From Rathayibacter iranicus NCPPB 2253 = VKM Ac-1602 (lineage in GTDB: Bacteria; Actinomycetota; Actinomycetes; Actinomycetales; Microbacteriaceae), in contig NZ_QGDV01000004.1 in assembly GCF_003149025.1 (NCBI RefSeq), forward strand, positions 124,001-188,000: DNA of 64,000 nucleotides, in the 5' to 3' direction. Position 1 is the stretch's first letter. Every line of letters starts with the position of its first letter. The notes beneath the pieces are model-generated. The model was not told the origin of the DNA. It saw only the letters and a program-made list of their open reading frames with translations, and ran no database searches. Below, one piece after another: positions 18,864-27,558 of this stretch. A program made the position numbers and the translations under genes.

Positions 18864-19754
18864 TTAGAGGGTGGCGACGAAGTCTTTGAGCCAGGGCTTG
18901 AGGTCGGTGCCGAGGTCCTCGCGGTCGGAGGCGAGCTGGACGATCGCCTTGATGTAGTCGAGCTTGTCGCCGGTGTCGTAACGGCGTCCACGGAACACGA
19001 CACCGTACACGCCGCCGAACTCAGCCGGGTCCTGCGCCATTCGCTCGAGGGCGTCGGTCAGCTGAATCTCGCCGCCCTTCCCGGGAGCCGTGTCATCGAG
19101 CACTCCAAAGACGTCGGGCTTGAGGACGTAGCGGCCGATGATCGCGAGGTTGGAGGGCGCGTCCTCCTTGGACGGCTTCTCGACGAGACCGGTGACGCGC
19201 ACCACGTCGTCCTCATCGGTCGCCTCGACCGCAGCGCAGCCGTAGAGGTGGATCTGGTCGGGGTCGACTTCAAGCAGCGCGACGACCGTTGTGTCGCGTG
19301 CCTCCGCCACCTCGATCATGCGTGAGAGAAGCGGATCGCGAGCGTCGATGAGGTCATCGCCAAGCAACACGGCGAAAGGCTCGTCGCCGACATGGCGTTG
19401 CGCGCGCGAGACAGCGTGGCCGAGGCCCTTGGGCTCGCCCTGGCGAACGAAGTGCACGTCGGCAAGGTCGCTGGCGTACTTGACGTGCTCGAGCTTCTTG
19501 TCGTCCTTCTTCTTGGACAGGTTCTGCTCGAGCTCGGGCACCGAATCGAAGTGGTTCGCAAGCGCGTTCTTGTTGCGCCCGATGATGACGAGGACGTCCT
19601 GGAGACCGGCGTCTGCCGCCTCCTCGACGACGTACTGGATCGCCGGCTTATCGACGACCGGCAGCATTTCCTTGGGGATGGCCTTGGTCGCCGGCAAGAA
19701 GCGGGTGCCGAGACCGGCGGCGGGGATGACGGCTTTGCGGATTCGAGTGCCCAT
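18864..19754 (-). CDS. galU: UTP--glucose-1-phosphate uridylyltransferase
   Basis: 296 aa, full length. Makes UDP-glucose for cell-envelope glycans and trehalose. Nucleotidyltransferase motif AAGLGTRFLPATKAIPKEMLP at the N-terminus, then the UTP-binding GEPKGLGHAV, LGDDLID with the metal-binding Asp, GLVEKPSKEDAPSNLAIIGRY and the sugar-phosphate site RYDTGDKLDY. Divergent from the 5-formyl-THF cycloligase, and followed by an 86-bp repeat that may end its transcript. Confidence 0.95.
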   Translation of the reverse strand: MGTRIRKAVIPAAGLGTRFLPATKAIPKEMLPVVDKPAIQYVVEEAADAGLQDVLVIIGRNKNALANHFDSVPELEQNLSKKKDDKKLEHVKYASDLADVHFVRQGEPKGLGHAVSRAQRHVGDEPFAVLLGDDLIDARDPLLSRMIEVAEARDTTVVALLEVDPDQIHLYGCAAVEATDEDDVVRVTGLVEKPSKEDAPSNLAIIGRYVLKPDVFGVLDDTAPGKGGEIQLTDALERMAQDPAEFGGVYGVVFRGRRYDTGDKLDYIKAIVQLASDREDLGTDLKPWLKDFVATL

Positions 19755-19885
19755 GGGGCGTCATCATAGCGGCGGCCGAAGTCGCCCGAGTTTCACGCCT
19801 CTTGCACGCAGCACACAGCTCTCCTGATCGGACCGCTCGCTCCCGAGCAGCAGGGGTGGCGAGACCCGCTTGATCCCGCCGGTTC

Positions 19886-19897
19886 TAGACTGAATGT
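19886..19897 (+). promoter_or_regulatory. Probable leaderless promoter -10 box
   Basis: TAGACT (TANNNT consensus) at 19886-19891 is followed by exactly 6 nt and then the ATG of the cycloligase gene, and no Shine-Dalgarno is present. This is the usual spacing of a -10 box and a transcript that starts at the initiation codon. Confidence 0.6.
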
Positions 19898-20482
19898 ATG
19901 CCTGCCGACATCTCGCACGAGAAGCGCGCCCTACGCGCCGAACTGCGCGAGCGACGCCGTACGCAGACGTCGACAACGCGTGAGCAGGCGTCCGAGCAGA
20001 TCACTGCTCACTTGATCGAGCTCGCCACGCGGATCGGCGCCCGCTCGCTCGCCTGCTACCTCTCCGCACCGGAGGAGCCAAGCACCCGCCCGTTCCTGGG
20101 CTGGGCCGAGAGCCGGGGCATCCGAGTCCTCTTCCCCATTTCGCGTCAGGACGGCCTACTCGACTGGGCCGTCGGCGACGGGCACACCGAGACGCAGGGG
20201 CTGTTCGGGATGCCCGAGCCCGTCGGGCAGCTGCTCGGACCGATCGCGATCAACGACGTCGACCTCATCGTCGTCCCAGCAGCAACTGTCGACCGGCAGG
20301 GCATGCGGATGGGCTGGGGTCGCGGCTACTTCGACAAGACCCTCGGCTCAATGGAGAAATGCCCACCCGTCTACGCCGTCGTCTTCGACAGCGAGTTCGT
20401 CGACCAGGTGCCGAGCGAAGTCCACGACCAGGCCGTCGATGGGGTCGTCACGCCGTCCGGCATCGTCGACCTGCGCCACTGA
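19898..20482 (+). CDS. 5-formyltetrahydrofolate cyclo-ligase
   Basis: 194 aa. Converts 5-formyl-THF to 5,10-methenyl-THF with ATP. N-terminal KRALRAELRERRR and C-terminal ATP/folate motif MGWGRGYFDK preceded by DLIVVPAATVDRQGMR, typical of the family. It forms a likely operon with the FmdB-family gene 39 bp downstream and mscL, an arrangement common in actinobacteria. Confidence 0.93.
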   Translation: MPADISHEKRALRAELRERRRTQTSTTREQASEQITAHLIELATRIGARSLACYLSAPEEPSTRPFLGWAESRGIRVLFPISRQDGLLDWAVGDGHTETQGLFGMPEPVGQLLGPIAINDVDLIVVPAATVDRQGMRMGWGRGYFDKTLGSMEKCPPVYAVVFDSEFVDQVPSEVHDQAVDGVVTPSGIVDLRH

Positions 20483-20521
20483 CCTGTTCCCTCTTCCCTA
20501 CCCGCCCTCGAGGAGCCTCCT

Positions 20522-20932
20522 GTGCCCACGTATTCCTACCGCTGTACACAGTGCGGCAACGCTTTTGACATCCAGCAGAAGTTCACCGACGACAGCCTCA
20601 CGGAGTGCCCGAGCTGCCAAGGAGCACTGCGCAAGGTGTTCAGCGCGGTCGGTGTGACGTTCAACGGCTCAGGGTTCTATCGCACTGACTCGCGATCTGG
20701 CGGCACGTCGGGCGAGGGCTCGACAGGCGCGGCGGCACCCGCCACGTCCGGTTCGCCAGCGTCGGGGTCTGGATCGGGCGGCTCCGAGTCGTCCGGGTCG
20801 GGATCGTCCGCGTCGAACGGCTCCGGATCGAAAGGCGCGGGATCGAACGGCTCCGGATCGAAAGGCTCGGGCTCCTCCGGGTCGGGCTCTTCGTCCTCGG
20901 GCTCCTCCGCGTCCCCCTCCTCGGGGAGCTGA
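20522..20932 (+). CDS. FmdB-family zinc-ribbon protein with Ser/Gly low-complexity tail
   Basis: 136 aa from GTG 20522, with GAGGAG 6 nt upstream. The first 40 residues are the FmdB regulatory zinc ribbon: two Cys pairs (YRCTQCGN and TECPSCQG), Tyr-rich, then LRKVFSAVGVTFNGSGFYRTDSR. The remaining 75 residues are almost entirely Ser, Gly, Ala and Lys in irregular GSGSKGSG repeats, doubtless disordered and encoded by a repetitive GC-rich tract prone to slippage. The family is widespread next to mscL; molecular role uncertain. Confidence 0.88.
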   Translation: MPTYSYRCTQCGNAFDIQQKFTDDSLTECPSCQGALRKVFSAVGVTFNGSGFYRTDSRSGGTSGEGSTGAAAPATSGSPASGSGSGGSESSGSGSSASNGSGSKGAGSNGSGSKGSGSSGSGSSSSGSSASPSSGS

Positions 20933-20969
20933 CCGCAGCACCTCCGCCCGCCCGCAGAAACGGAACGAC

Positions 20970-21380
20970 ATGATCAACGGCTTCAAAGAGTTCATCCTCC
21001 GCGGCAATGTCATCGACCTTGCTGTTGCCGTCGTCATCGGCGCGGCGTTCACGTCGATTGTCAACGCGATCGTCACGGGAGTCTTCAATCCGCTGATCGG
21101 CGTGATCTTCGACGCTTCGTCGCTCGAAAGCCTTACCTGGACGATCCGCCCCGGCAGCGATGGTCGGGAACCCTCCGTCATCGCCTGGGGCAGCGTCCTT
21201 TCGGCGCTGATCCAGTTCGCTATCGTCGCGTTCGTCCTGTACTTCGCCTTCGTCCTGCCGATCAATCACCTGAAGAACGCCGCCTTCGCTCAGAAGGCCG
21301 CCGACGACGCCAAGGCACCCACAGAGCTCGAACTCCTGGCCGACATCCGCAACCTCCTCGCCCGCGCCCCCTCCGACTGA
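20970..21380 (+). CDS. mscL: Large-conductance mechanosensitive channel
   Basis: 136 aa, normal length. N-terminal amphipathic helix and pore helix FKEFILRGNVIDLAVAVVIGAAFTSIV, periplasmic loop, second helix LIQFAIVAFVLYFAFVLPIN and the cytoplasmic bundle (ELELLADIRNLLA). Homopentameric emergency valve for osmotic downshock. The stop is followed after 6 nt by the 86-bp repeat, whose first 32 bp here are a perfect palindrome. Confidence 0.95.
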   Translation: MINGFKEFILRGNVIDLAVAVVIGAAFTSIVNAIVTGVFNPLIGVIFDASSLESLTWTIRPGSDGREPSVIAWGSVLSALIQFAIVAFVLYFAFVLPINHLKNAAFAQKAADDAKAPTELELLADIRNLLARAPSD

Positions 21381-21386
21381 CCCGCA

Positions 21387-21472
21387 TCTCGCGAAATTTC
21401 GCGAGATGCGGGTCAATGGACGAAAAACCCTGCCGAGGCAAGAGATCTCGTCCGCAGCACGCAATCTCGCGA
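21387..21472 (+). repeat. 86-bp intergenic repeat, copy B (with perfect hairpin)
   Basis: It begins 6 nt after the mscL stop. Bases 21381-21412 form a perfect 16-bp inverted repeat (CCCGCATCTCGCGAAA and its complement), a likely terminator. The full 86-bp unit aligns with copies A and C. Confidence 0.88.
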
Positions 21473-21476
21473 CGCG

Positions 21477-21680
21477 TCAGTAGTGCGGGGGAACATCCTG
21501 GCGGAGTCGGGCGTCGTTCGGACCGGTGTCAGGAGTGGCCGCAAGCCCGGACACATCTGCGGGTGCCGCATGCGGGGACGGGTCGGTGCCGGGCTTCGCG
21601 GGGAGGGACGCGCGCCGACCACCGCGGGTGCGCCGCAGCGGCCGGTCCTCGCCCGCAGGCGCGTCGGGATCGGACGCCAC
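21477..21680 (-). CDS. Short Pro/Ala-rich hypothetical protein
   Basis: 67 codons from GTG 21680, two bases after the stop of the large helicase-like gene. Composition is polar and disordered (SDPDAPAGEDRPLRRTRGGRR at the start) and ends in the tidy motif NDARLRQDVPPHY. No domain, and no ribosome site is visible, so it would rely on coupling to the upstream gene. It may instead be fortuitous. Confidence 0.4.
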   Translation of the reverse strand: MASDPDAPAGEDRPLRRTRGGRRASLPAKPGTDPSPHAAPADVSGLAATPDTGPNDARLRQDVPPHY

Positions 21681-21682
21681 GG

Positions 21683-24600
21683 TTAGTCGCGCGGCAGCGG
21701 CTCGACGGGCTGAGTCGCACCCGACGCCGGCGGCGCGGCAACCGCAGTGGCGTCCCCTGCCACATCGTCGGTCGTCGGCGCGCCAATCAGCCCGGCCACG
21801 CGGGCGGCCACCGCCTCCGGGTCGGCAAACAGTTCGAAATTGTGCACCCGCAGGTAATGCCAGCCGAGCCGCCGCAGCAGCTCCGGACGCAAGCGCAACG
21901 AGACCCGCAGGCTCTGCGTGCTCACATCGCGGTCGGTCTCGACCACCGCCGCCCGCGTCCCGTGCGCCGCAACCAGGGCCAGCTTGCCCTTATGGCCGAT
22001 GTTCACCCGGAGACCGCGGCGCTCGAGGCGCGCGGCCAGATCGACCAGCATCGGCTCGGAGTAGTCATCGCGGTCACTCGGCTGGACCCTGTCCTCCGCC
22101 TCCTGAAGCACCTGCGCCAGCGCCACCATGCCGTAGCGCATTCGCGACTCGTCGATGTCGCCCGGGCGGAAGCACGAGACGATGTCCATCGAGCGGCGCG
22201 CGCGGGTCATCCCGACGGCGAGCAGTCGCTCTCCCCCGGGCTCGGCGAGGGCACCGAAGTTCGAGAGCAGACGGCCGTGCGGAGTGCGTCCGTAGCCGAT
22301 CGAGAAGATGACACGGTCGCGGCTTTGCGCCACCGACTGCTCCAGCGTGACCACCGCGAACGGCTCGGGACGATCACCCAGGATGAAGTCGTTGAGGTCC
22401 GTCCGCTTGGCGAACGCCGTGAGCACTGCCTGTTGCACCCTCACCGCGTGACGCGGACTGGCTGTGATGACCATCAGCGATTCCCGCGGCCGGATCACGG
22501 CGTGCTCGAGGACCAGCTCGACGACCTTCGCGACCTCGGCGTCGACTGACTCGACCGCTCCGGAGTCGTTCTCGGGCATGCCGTGCCCGCTGGCGATGTA
22601 GTGGAACCGGAGCGAGTCATGACCGAGGAACGAGCCGGCCCACGGGAGGGAGTCGATACGCCCGCCGTAGAAGCGGCGGTTCACGAGCTCAGCGAGGTCC
22701 TCGCCACCCGCTCGGTAGCTGCGGGTGAGCGTGACCGTGTTCAGCAGCTCGCCGAGTCGCGCGAGAGCGGACTGCGCGTGCAGTGCCTCCACGTCGGTCC
22801 GTGAGGCGGTGGCACCGAACTCGGGCGTCTCGTCAACCCGTAAGGCGAACGGAGTGGGTGTCTGCGTCACCGGATCGCCAAACGCGACGACCTGCTTCGC
22901 CCGGCGGATCGCTCCGACGTTCTCGGCGAGCGTGGTCGCACCTGCGTCGACGAGGAAGACCGCATCGAACGTCGTCTCAGTGCCGATCCGGTGCACCTCG
23001 TAGGGCGAGGCAAGCCAGGCCGGAGCGAGCACGCGGGAGAGGTGGGGTGCCGCCTTCTGCAGCTCCTGAGGCGTCGTCGACTCGGTGCGGAGTAGCTCCC
23101 TCAGCGCATCGCGCTCCTGCGGCCAGTCGACAAGACCGATCTTCCAGGTTTCCGAGAGCTTCCATGCCAACAGCTCGGCGCTCGATGCCGCATGTGCCTC
23201 ATCAACGAGCTTGAAGTCAGCCTCGAGCCGGTCGAGGACGCCGGTGTTGCCGCCGAGCAGCGCGCGCTCGTCGGCCAGCATGATCTCGAGCGCGGAGCGC
23301 CACCAGGCGAGGTCGATCTCGGCCGCGACGAACTCGGCCGGCACGTGGCGTCGCGAGAGGTCAGCAAGCAGCGGATCCAGGCCCCAGTCGCGCAGGGTGG
23401 TCAGGAGGGTCGTGCGCTCCTGAAGATTCGCCAGTACCTCGCTGTCCTCGGCGAGACCCGAGATGATGGAGGCCAGTTCGGCGAGTGGCAGGGAGGCGAG
23501 CTGGAGGTTGGTGCCCCGTCGGCCGAGCGGCTCGTCGACTCGGCTGAGCTCATCGGTGACCTGCTGGTGCGCGACCTTCACATCCGCGACACCGACCGGC
23601 ACCTCGGGGATCGTCCCCGCGACGGCGTAGCGCTGCCACAGCGTCCGCTGTTGCTGCACACGACGAAGTGAGGCGTTGAGGTCGGTTACGTGCGCTCCGG
23701 GCCGGAGGTACTCCCGTGCGAGCTTCTTCAGGCGACGGCGGTTCGTCGCCGACATCTCGGAGGCCTCGCGGCGCGGCGCGGTGGCGATGATGAGGTCCTG
23801 GATCGAGCGGTCGAACACGGCCGGCTGGAACTTGTCCAGCGTCTCGCGCACGTCCTGCAGCAGGCGCAGGTAGATGCCGAGCTCGGCGACGGATTCGAAC
23901 GGGCGCATCCGGGTCTGCCCGATGACGTCCTGAGCCCGATCGAGCAGGCGCGGCAGGTCACGCAGGTGCAGGCGCTTGGCCAGCTCGTGCGCGACCTCGG
24001 CGTCGGCTGTGGAGTCGAAGTGCGCGCCGTACCAGGGCGAGTCGCCCGGCCCATAGCGGAACTCGCCGAGGCGCGCCGACTCGATGAGCATGCGCGTCGC
24101 CTCCGGTCTGCTCTGCGCGAGCGCGCTCACGGTGCGGCGGTCGAGCCGGGCGGCAGTCGACGGAGGCGTGCGCAACTGCGACAGGCGCGCCAGCTCCTCA
24201 AGGGCTTGCAGAGCCGAGACTCCGAAGTTCTCGTCGCGGCGCGAGAGCGCGCCACGGTAGTCGAGCAGCACCTTGCGCAGGCGCAGGAGTGCGTCGTCGA
24301 TCTCGCTGACGGAGGGGCGCGAGGCCTTCTCGTTGCGGGCGATCGACTGGATAAGGTCGCGGCGGAGCGTCCGCGGGCCGACCGCGACCCCGCTGAGGCC
24401 CGCGGAGAGCAGGCGCTGGTGAATGCTGTCGAGGCTCGAGCGGCGTGCGCTCACCACGAGCACGCGCTTGTGCTGGGCAGCGAGCGCCCCGATCGCGTTG
24501 ACGACTGTCTGCGTGCCGCCGGTGCCCGGCAGGGTTTTGACGACGAGCGAGTTGCCGGCCGCGATATTCGCGATGACCTGCTCCTGCTCAGCGTCGGCGT

Positions 24601-25507
24601 CGAGCAGAAGAGTGTCGGTCGCGGGCGGGCGCTCGTCCTGCGGGATGATCGACGCGACCTTCTGCGACTGCTGCAGCGCGCGCTTGGCAGCCGGGTTGCC
24701 GGCCACGGCGTCGAGCACGGGATGCTCGAGCATCCGGGCGTCACGGAGCATGTCGCCCGCGACATCGGCGAAGCTCGACACCACGAGACGCGGATGAACG
24801 GCGAACCACGGTAGGTGGGAGGTCATTCCGCGGAGCTGGTCGATGACCGGTTGCGGCTTAAAGACGCCGTTCTGCACCGCGAGTTGGACGAACTGCTCCG
24901 GATCGATGGTGATGCCGAACTGCTGCCTGAGGGCACGGGCGAGCTGCGGGTTGAAGTAGGGCTGCCCCTTGAGCTTGAGTTCGAAATCGCGCCCATAGCG
25001 GCGGATCGCGAGGGGACGCAGCAGGACGGGAGCGGTGAACTCGGTGTCTCCGGCACGCCACTGAGCGAGGCCGATCGCGAGGTGGACGCCCTCAATGCCG
25101 CGGACGGAGCGCAACTCGATCCCCTTGTCGGTGATCGCGCCGGCGGCGCTCTTGGCCGTGCGCAGAGCGAGTTCGTCGCGAATGAGCGAGGAGAGCAGCG
25201 TGGTCTTACCCGAGATGAACGGCGGCAATCCGCCGGGATGCGTCGTCGAGAGTTCGATGCGCGTGAGCGGCGAGTCGACGAAGTGCAGCAGGGGCGAAGG
25301 ACCGCCCACTTTTGCGAGCTCGTCGCGCCAGGACTGCCACACGGGCTCGGCCACATTGCCGCCCTGGTAACCGGCCTCGCCGCTGGTCACCTGCACGGGA
25401 GACGTGGGGGTCGGAGGAAGTCGGTGAGCGGTCGCCTCCCCCGGGTCACCGGACTCGGGGGGGGTCGCCACCGGTCCGGCTCCAGGGAAATCATCGACTC
25501 GTTGCAC
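21683..25507 (-). CDS. Large SF1-helicase-like AAA ATPase with C-terminal MTES_1575-type nuclease-like domain; motifs degenerate
   Basis: 1274 aa from GTG 25507. The SF1 helicase architecture is recognisable: motif I region KTLPGTGGTQT (about 330), motif II FLVDAGATT (about 870), motif III VAFGDPVTQTP, motif IV LTRSYRAGGEDLAELVNRRFY, motif VI LLAVGMTRARR. However, the Walker A Lys is Gly (GTGG instead of GTGK) and the Walker B Asp-Glu is Asp-Ala. The last 90 residues (VDLAARLERRGLRVNIGHKG, VVETDRD, LRRLGWHYLRVHNFELF) resemble a Vsr/MTES_1575 nuclease fold but lack its usual acidic pair. It may be a non-hydrolysing scaffold or a divergent active form. Upstream of two small genes on the same strand. 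Confidence 0.8.
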   Translation of the reverse strand: MQRVDDFPGAGPVATPPESGDPGEATAHRLPPTPTSPVQVTSGEAGYQGGNVAEPVWQSWRDELAKVGGPSPLLHFVDSPLTRIELSTTHPGGLPPFISGKTTLLSSLIRDELALRTAKSAAGAITDKGIELRSVRGIEGVHLAIGLAQWRAGDTEFTAPVLLRPLAIRRYGRDFELKLKGQPYFNPQLARALRQQFGITIDPEQFVQLAVQNGVFKPQPVIDQLRGMTSHLPWFAVHPRLVVSSFADVAGDMLRDARMLEHPVLDAVAGNPAAKRALQQSQKVASIIPQDERPPATDTLLLDADAEQEQVIANIAAGNSLVVKTLPGTGGTQTVVNAIGALAAQHKRVLVVSARRSSLDSIHQRLLSAGLSGVAVGPRTLRRDLIQSIARNEKASRPSVSEIDDALLRLRKVLLDYRGALSRRDENFGVSALQALEELARLSQLRTPPSTAARLDRRTVSALAQSRPEATRMLIESARLGEFRYGPGDSPWYGAHFDSTADAEVAHELAKRLHLRDLPRLLDRAQDVIGQTRMRPFESVAELGIYLRLLQDVRETLDKFQPAVFDRSIQDLIIATAPRREASEMSATNRRRLKKLAREYLRPGAHVTDLNASLRRVQQQRTLWQRYAVAGTIPEVPVGVADVKVAHQQVTDELSRVDEPLGRRGTNLQLASLPLAELASIISGLAEDSEVLANLQERTTLLTTLRDWGLDPLLADLSRRHVPAEFVAAEIDLAWWRSALEIMLADERALLGGNTGVLDRLEADFKLVDEAHAASSAELLAWKLSETWKIGLVDWPQERDALRELLRTESTTPQELQKAAPHLSRVLAPAWLASPYEVHRIGTETTFDAVFLVDAGATTLAENVGAIRRAKQVVAFGDPVTQTPTPFALRVDETPEFGATASRTDVEALHAQSALARLGELLNTVTLTRSYRAGGEDLAELVNRRFYGGRIDSLPWAGSFLGHDSLRFHYIASGHGMPENDSGAVESVDAEVAKVVELVLEHAVIRPRESLMVITASPRHAVRVQQAVLTAFAKRTDLNDFILGDRPEPFAVVTLEQSVAQSRDRVIFSIGYGRTPHGRLLSNFGALAEPGGERLLAVGMTRARRSMDIVSCFRPGDIDESRMRYGMVALAQVLQEAEDRVQPSDRDDYSEPMLVDLAARLERRGLRVNIGHKGKLALVAAHGTRAAVVETDRDVSTQSLRVSLRLRPELLRRLGWHYLRVHNFELFADPEAVAARVAGLIGAPTTDDVAGDATAVAAPPASGATQPVEPLPRD

Positions 25508-25571
25508 ACGGACACCCTAAACCGGGCGCCTCCGAAAGACCGTAGCGACGCGGGTGGGCGTCGCGCCACCC

Positions 25572-25943
25572 TCATTCGGGCCAGACAGCTAGCGGCGGCA
25601 CGGTCTCGAGACGGCGCTCGTCGCCGACGACGTGGATCCGGCTACTCACCCGATCGTGCCCGGCGGCAGCGGCGACCGCAATCATGACGAGTTCGGCGTG
25701 ATCGCGAGTGAGGTGGCCGAAGGCGAACCGCAGGTCGACGGGACGGCCGGTCGCGAGCGAGAGCGCGACGCGAGCGACCGCCTCCTCCGAGAGGTCGAGG
25801 ACGCCCGCGTGCTCGGCAAGAGCGGAGAAGTCGACCTCCGCGTCAACACTCGTCACCCACGGGTGCTCGGGGCGGAGGCAGCCCGAGCGGGCGAGGAGCT
25901 GCTCGGCCACCTGCGCGGCGGGTCCTGCCAGAGCCAGGCTCAC
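25572..25943 (-). CDS. Hypothetical protein
   Basis: 123-aa soluble protein from GTG 25943, which overlaps the TGA of the preceding membrane-protein gene (GTGA), so the two are coupled. Mostly Ala/Val/Leu helical (VAEQLLARSGCLRPEHPWV at the start, ending RRLETVPPLAVWPE). No domain recognised. The next gene downstream on the strand is the helicase-like ORF, 64 bp away. Confidence 0.7.
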   Translation of the reverse strand: MSLALAGPAAQVAEQLLARSGCLRPEHPWVTSVDAEVDFSALAEHAGVLDLSEEAVARVALSLATGRPVDLRFAFGHLTRDHAELVMIAVAAAAGHDRVSSRIHVVGDERRLETVPPLAVWPE

Positions 25944-26293
25944 GAGTGCGCCCGCCCGCCGCGCCGACCACGGACGCGGACGGCGACGGAGACCACGGCC
26001 ACCAGCAAACAGATGATTCCTGCGACGAGCGGCGCGAGCCAGCCGAGGACGCTCACCTCATCGACGTCGGGGCCGAAATACTGCCAGTGCGCAATGGCGA
26101 AGACGAACAGCGAGAAGAAGCACAGGGCGACTCCGGTGAGCGCCGAGACGAGGTCTGCAGGCCGGACCAGCGGGTCGCGGTCGAGCGGCACCACGGCGTC
26201 GGGGGCGACGATGCCGGAGGGGGTCGGGACATCGGTGCTCGGATCTTCGATACGAGGCTTCTCGAGGATGCCGGTGGTGCTGTGCTGCGTCAT
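25940..26293 (-). CDS. Two-helix membrane protein
   Basis: 117 aa from ATG 26293. A polar N-terminus of about 50 residues (including PSTDVPTPSGIVAPDAVVPL) is followed by two membrane helices (VSALTGVALCFFSLFVFAIA and LGWLAPLVAGIICLLVAVVS) and a short Arg-rich cytoplasmic tail. Unknown function; cotranscribed with the 123-aa protein and probably the helicase-like gene. Confidence 0.72.
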   Translation of the reverse strand: MTQHSTTGILEKPRIEDPSTDVPTPSGIVAPDAVVPLDRDPLVRPADLVSALTGVALCFFSLFVFAIAHWQYFGPDVDEVSVLGWLAPLVAGIICLLVAVVSVAVRVRGRRGGRAHS

Positions 26294-26392
26294 GCCTTGA
26301 TCGAAGCAGTCGGAGCTGTCATCGGCGTCCTCCGCTGGCATGACGTCGCGAGCCGAGCGGATGGTGTCGCGTGGACAGATCCTCGTGGGGCC

Positions 26393-26809
26393 TCAGGCGG
26401 AGCGGCGGCCGAGCGAGGACTGGAAGCGGAGAAGGTATCCGTCGGGATCGGCGACGACGAGCTGGCGTACACCCGCCTCCTCCGCGCCGATGCGGTACCA
26501 GCGAGTCTCGAGCGGCGAGAAGGGCACGACTCCCGCCTCCGCCAGCGCCAGCGCACTGCGATCGGCGTCCTCGACGTGGATCTGGAGGTTCATCCCGCGC
26601 CCGAGTGGCTGGTCCAACGCGCCGGCAAGCCAGTGACGGCCCAGCCCGGCTTGCTCAAGCATCACGTGCGCGGTGCCGAGGACCAGGTAGGCGAACCCCT
26701 CCTCGGGTCGGGAGTAGCGGATCCGGAACCCGCAGGGACCGCACCAAAAGGCGAGGCTGCGCTCCAGGTTCTCGACAAGGAGTTCGGGGACGAGATCGGG
26801 ATCGGTCAT
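26393..26809 (-). CDS. VOC (glyoxalase/bleomycin-resistance) family protein
   Basis: 138 aa from ATG 26809. Paired beta-alpha-beta modules: VPELLVENLERSLAFWCGPCGF opens the first, NLQIHVEDADRSALALAEAG the second, and RQLVVADPDGYLLRFQSSL closes with the usual Asp-Pro-Asp-Gly-Tyr turn and metal-binding position. Ligand cannot be predicted; relatives are resistance proteins, lyases and dioxygenases. Confidence 0.88.
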   Translation of the reverse strand: MTDPDLVPELLVENLERSLAFWCGPCGFRIRYSRPEEGFAYLVLGTAHVMLEQAGLGRHWLAGALDQPLGRGMNLQIHVEDADRSALALAEAGVVPFSPLETRWYRIGAEEAGVRQLVVADPDGYLLRFQSSLGRRSA

Positions 26810-26902
26810 GGAGACGATGCTGACAGGCGCCGAGCGTGGGGCCCGCCTCCGCGACACCCTGTTAGGACTGGACGCAGGACGTCTGGCTTTGGGCCGTCCG
26901 GC

Positions 26903-27466
26903 TCACGCCTTCGCGCCGTCGGGCCGCTTCGTGCGGCCGGGGAGCAGCAGCAGGCCGGAGACGCCGACGACGATCAGGAGGATCGCAACAACGGTGACGA
27001 AGGAGGCGAGGGCGAGCACGGGCATGATGATCGTCAACACGCCGGCGATCACCGAGGCGATGCCGGCCGCGATCGGCAGCCAGGCAGGACCTGCCACGGT
27101 GCGGCCACTGGCGATGCTCGAGATGCCATCAAGGATCCAGCCGAGGCCGATCACGAGGCCAAGGACGGTCAACGATCCGAACGGGTTCGAGAGGCAGAGG
27201 ATGCCGGCAACCAGGATGAGCGCGCCGAGCAGACCCGCCAGCCAGCGCACCCGGGCATCCAGGCGTGAGGCGGTGAAGGCCAGCAGCAGCCGGAACACAC
27301 CGGCGGCGATGAGATGGATGCCGAAGACGATCGCGACCGTGAGCAGGGTCGGTCCCGGGATCACAACGGCGATCACGCCGAGGCCGATCGCAATCAGCGA
27401 GACGGCGATGATCCAGCCCCGCTCAACGGCAGTGCGGGACATCATGGGCGCGGCGGTCTCGGACAT
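26903..27466 (-). CDS. HdeD-like (DUF308) membrane protein
   Basis: 187 aa, six membrane helices in three similar pairs (for example WIIAVSLIAIGLGVIAVVIP and WLAGLLGALILVAGILCLSN). The recurring NPFGSLTVLGLVIGLGWILDG motif is typical of HdeD/DUF308 proteins, which are linked to acid or envelope stress in enterobacteria and uncharacterised here. Lone gene. Confidence 0.87.
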   Translation of the reverse strand: MSETAAPMMSRTAVERGWIIAVSLIAIGLGVIAVVIPGPTLLTVAIVFGIHLIAAGVFRLLLAFTASRLDARVRWLAGLLGALILVAGILCLSNPFGSLTVLGLVIGLGWILDGISSIASGRTVAGPAWLPIAAGIASVIAGVLTIIMPVLALASFVTVVAILLIVVGVSGLLLLPGRTKRPDGAKA

Positions 27467-27558
27467 GGCGTTCCTTCGCGTCGGGGAGTAGTGACCCTCC
27501 GACGGTAGGGCACCGGAGTGCCCCGGCGCGGGACCTTGCGGGCACGGCGCGAAGTGGG

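Noticed and set aside
23690-24814. 374-codon plus-strand frame within the helicase-like gene
   Set aside because: Antisense to the 1274-aa gene; composition explained by codon bias of the real strand.
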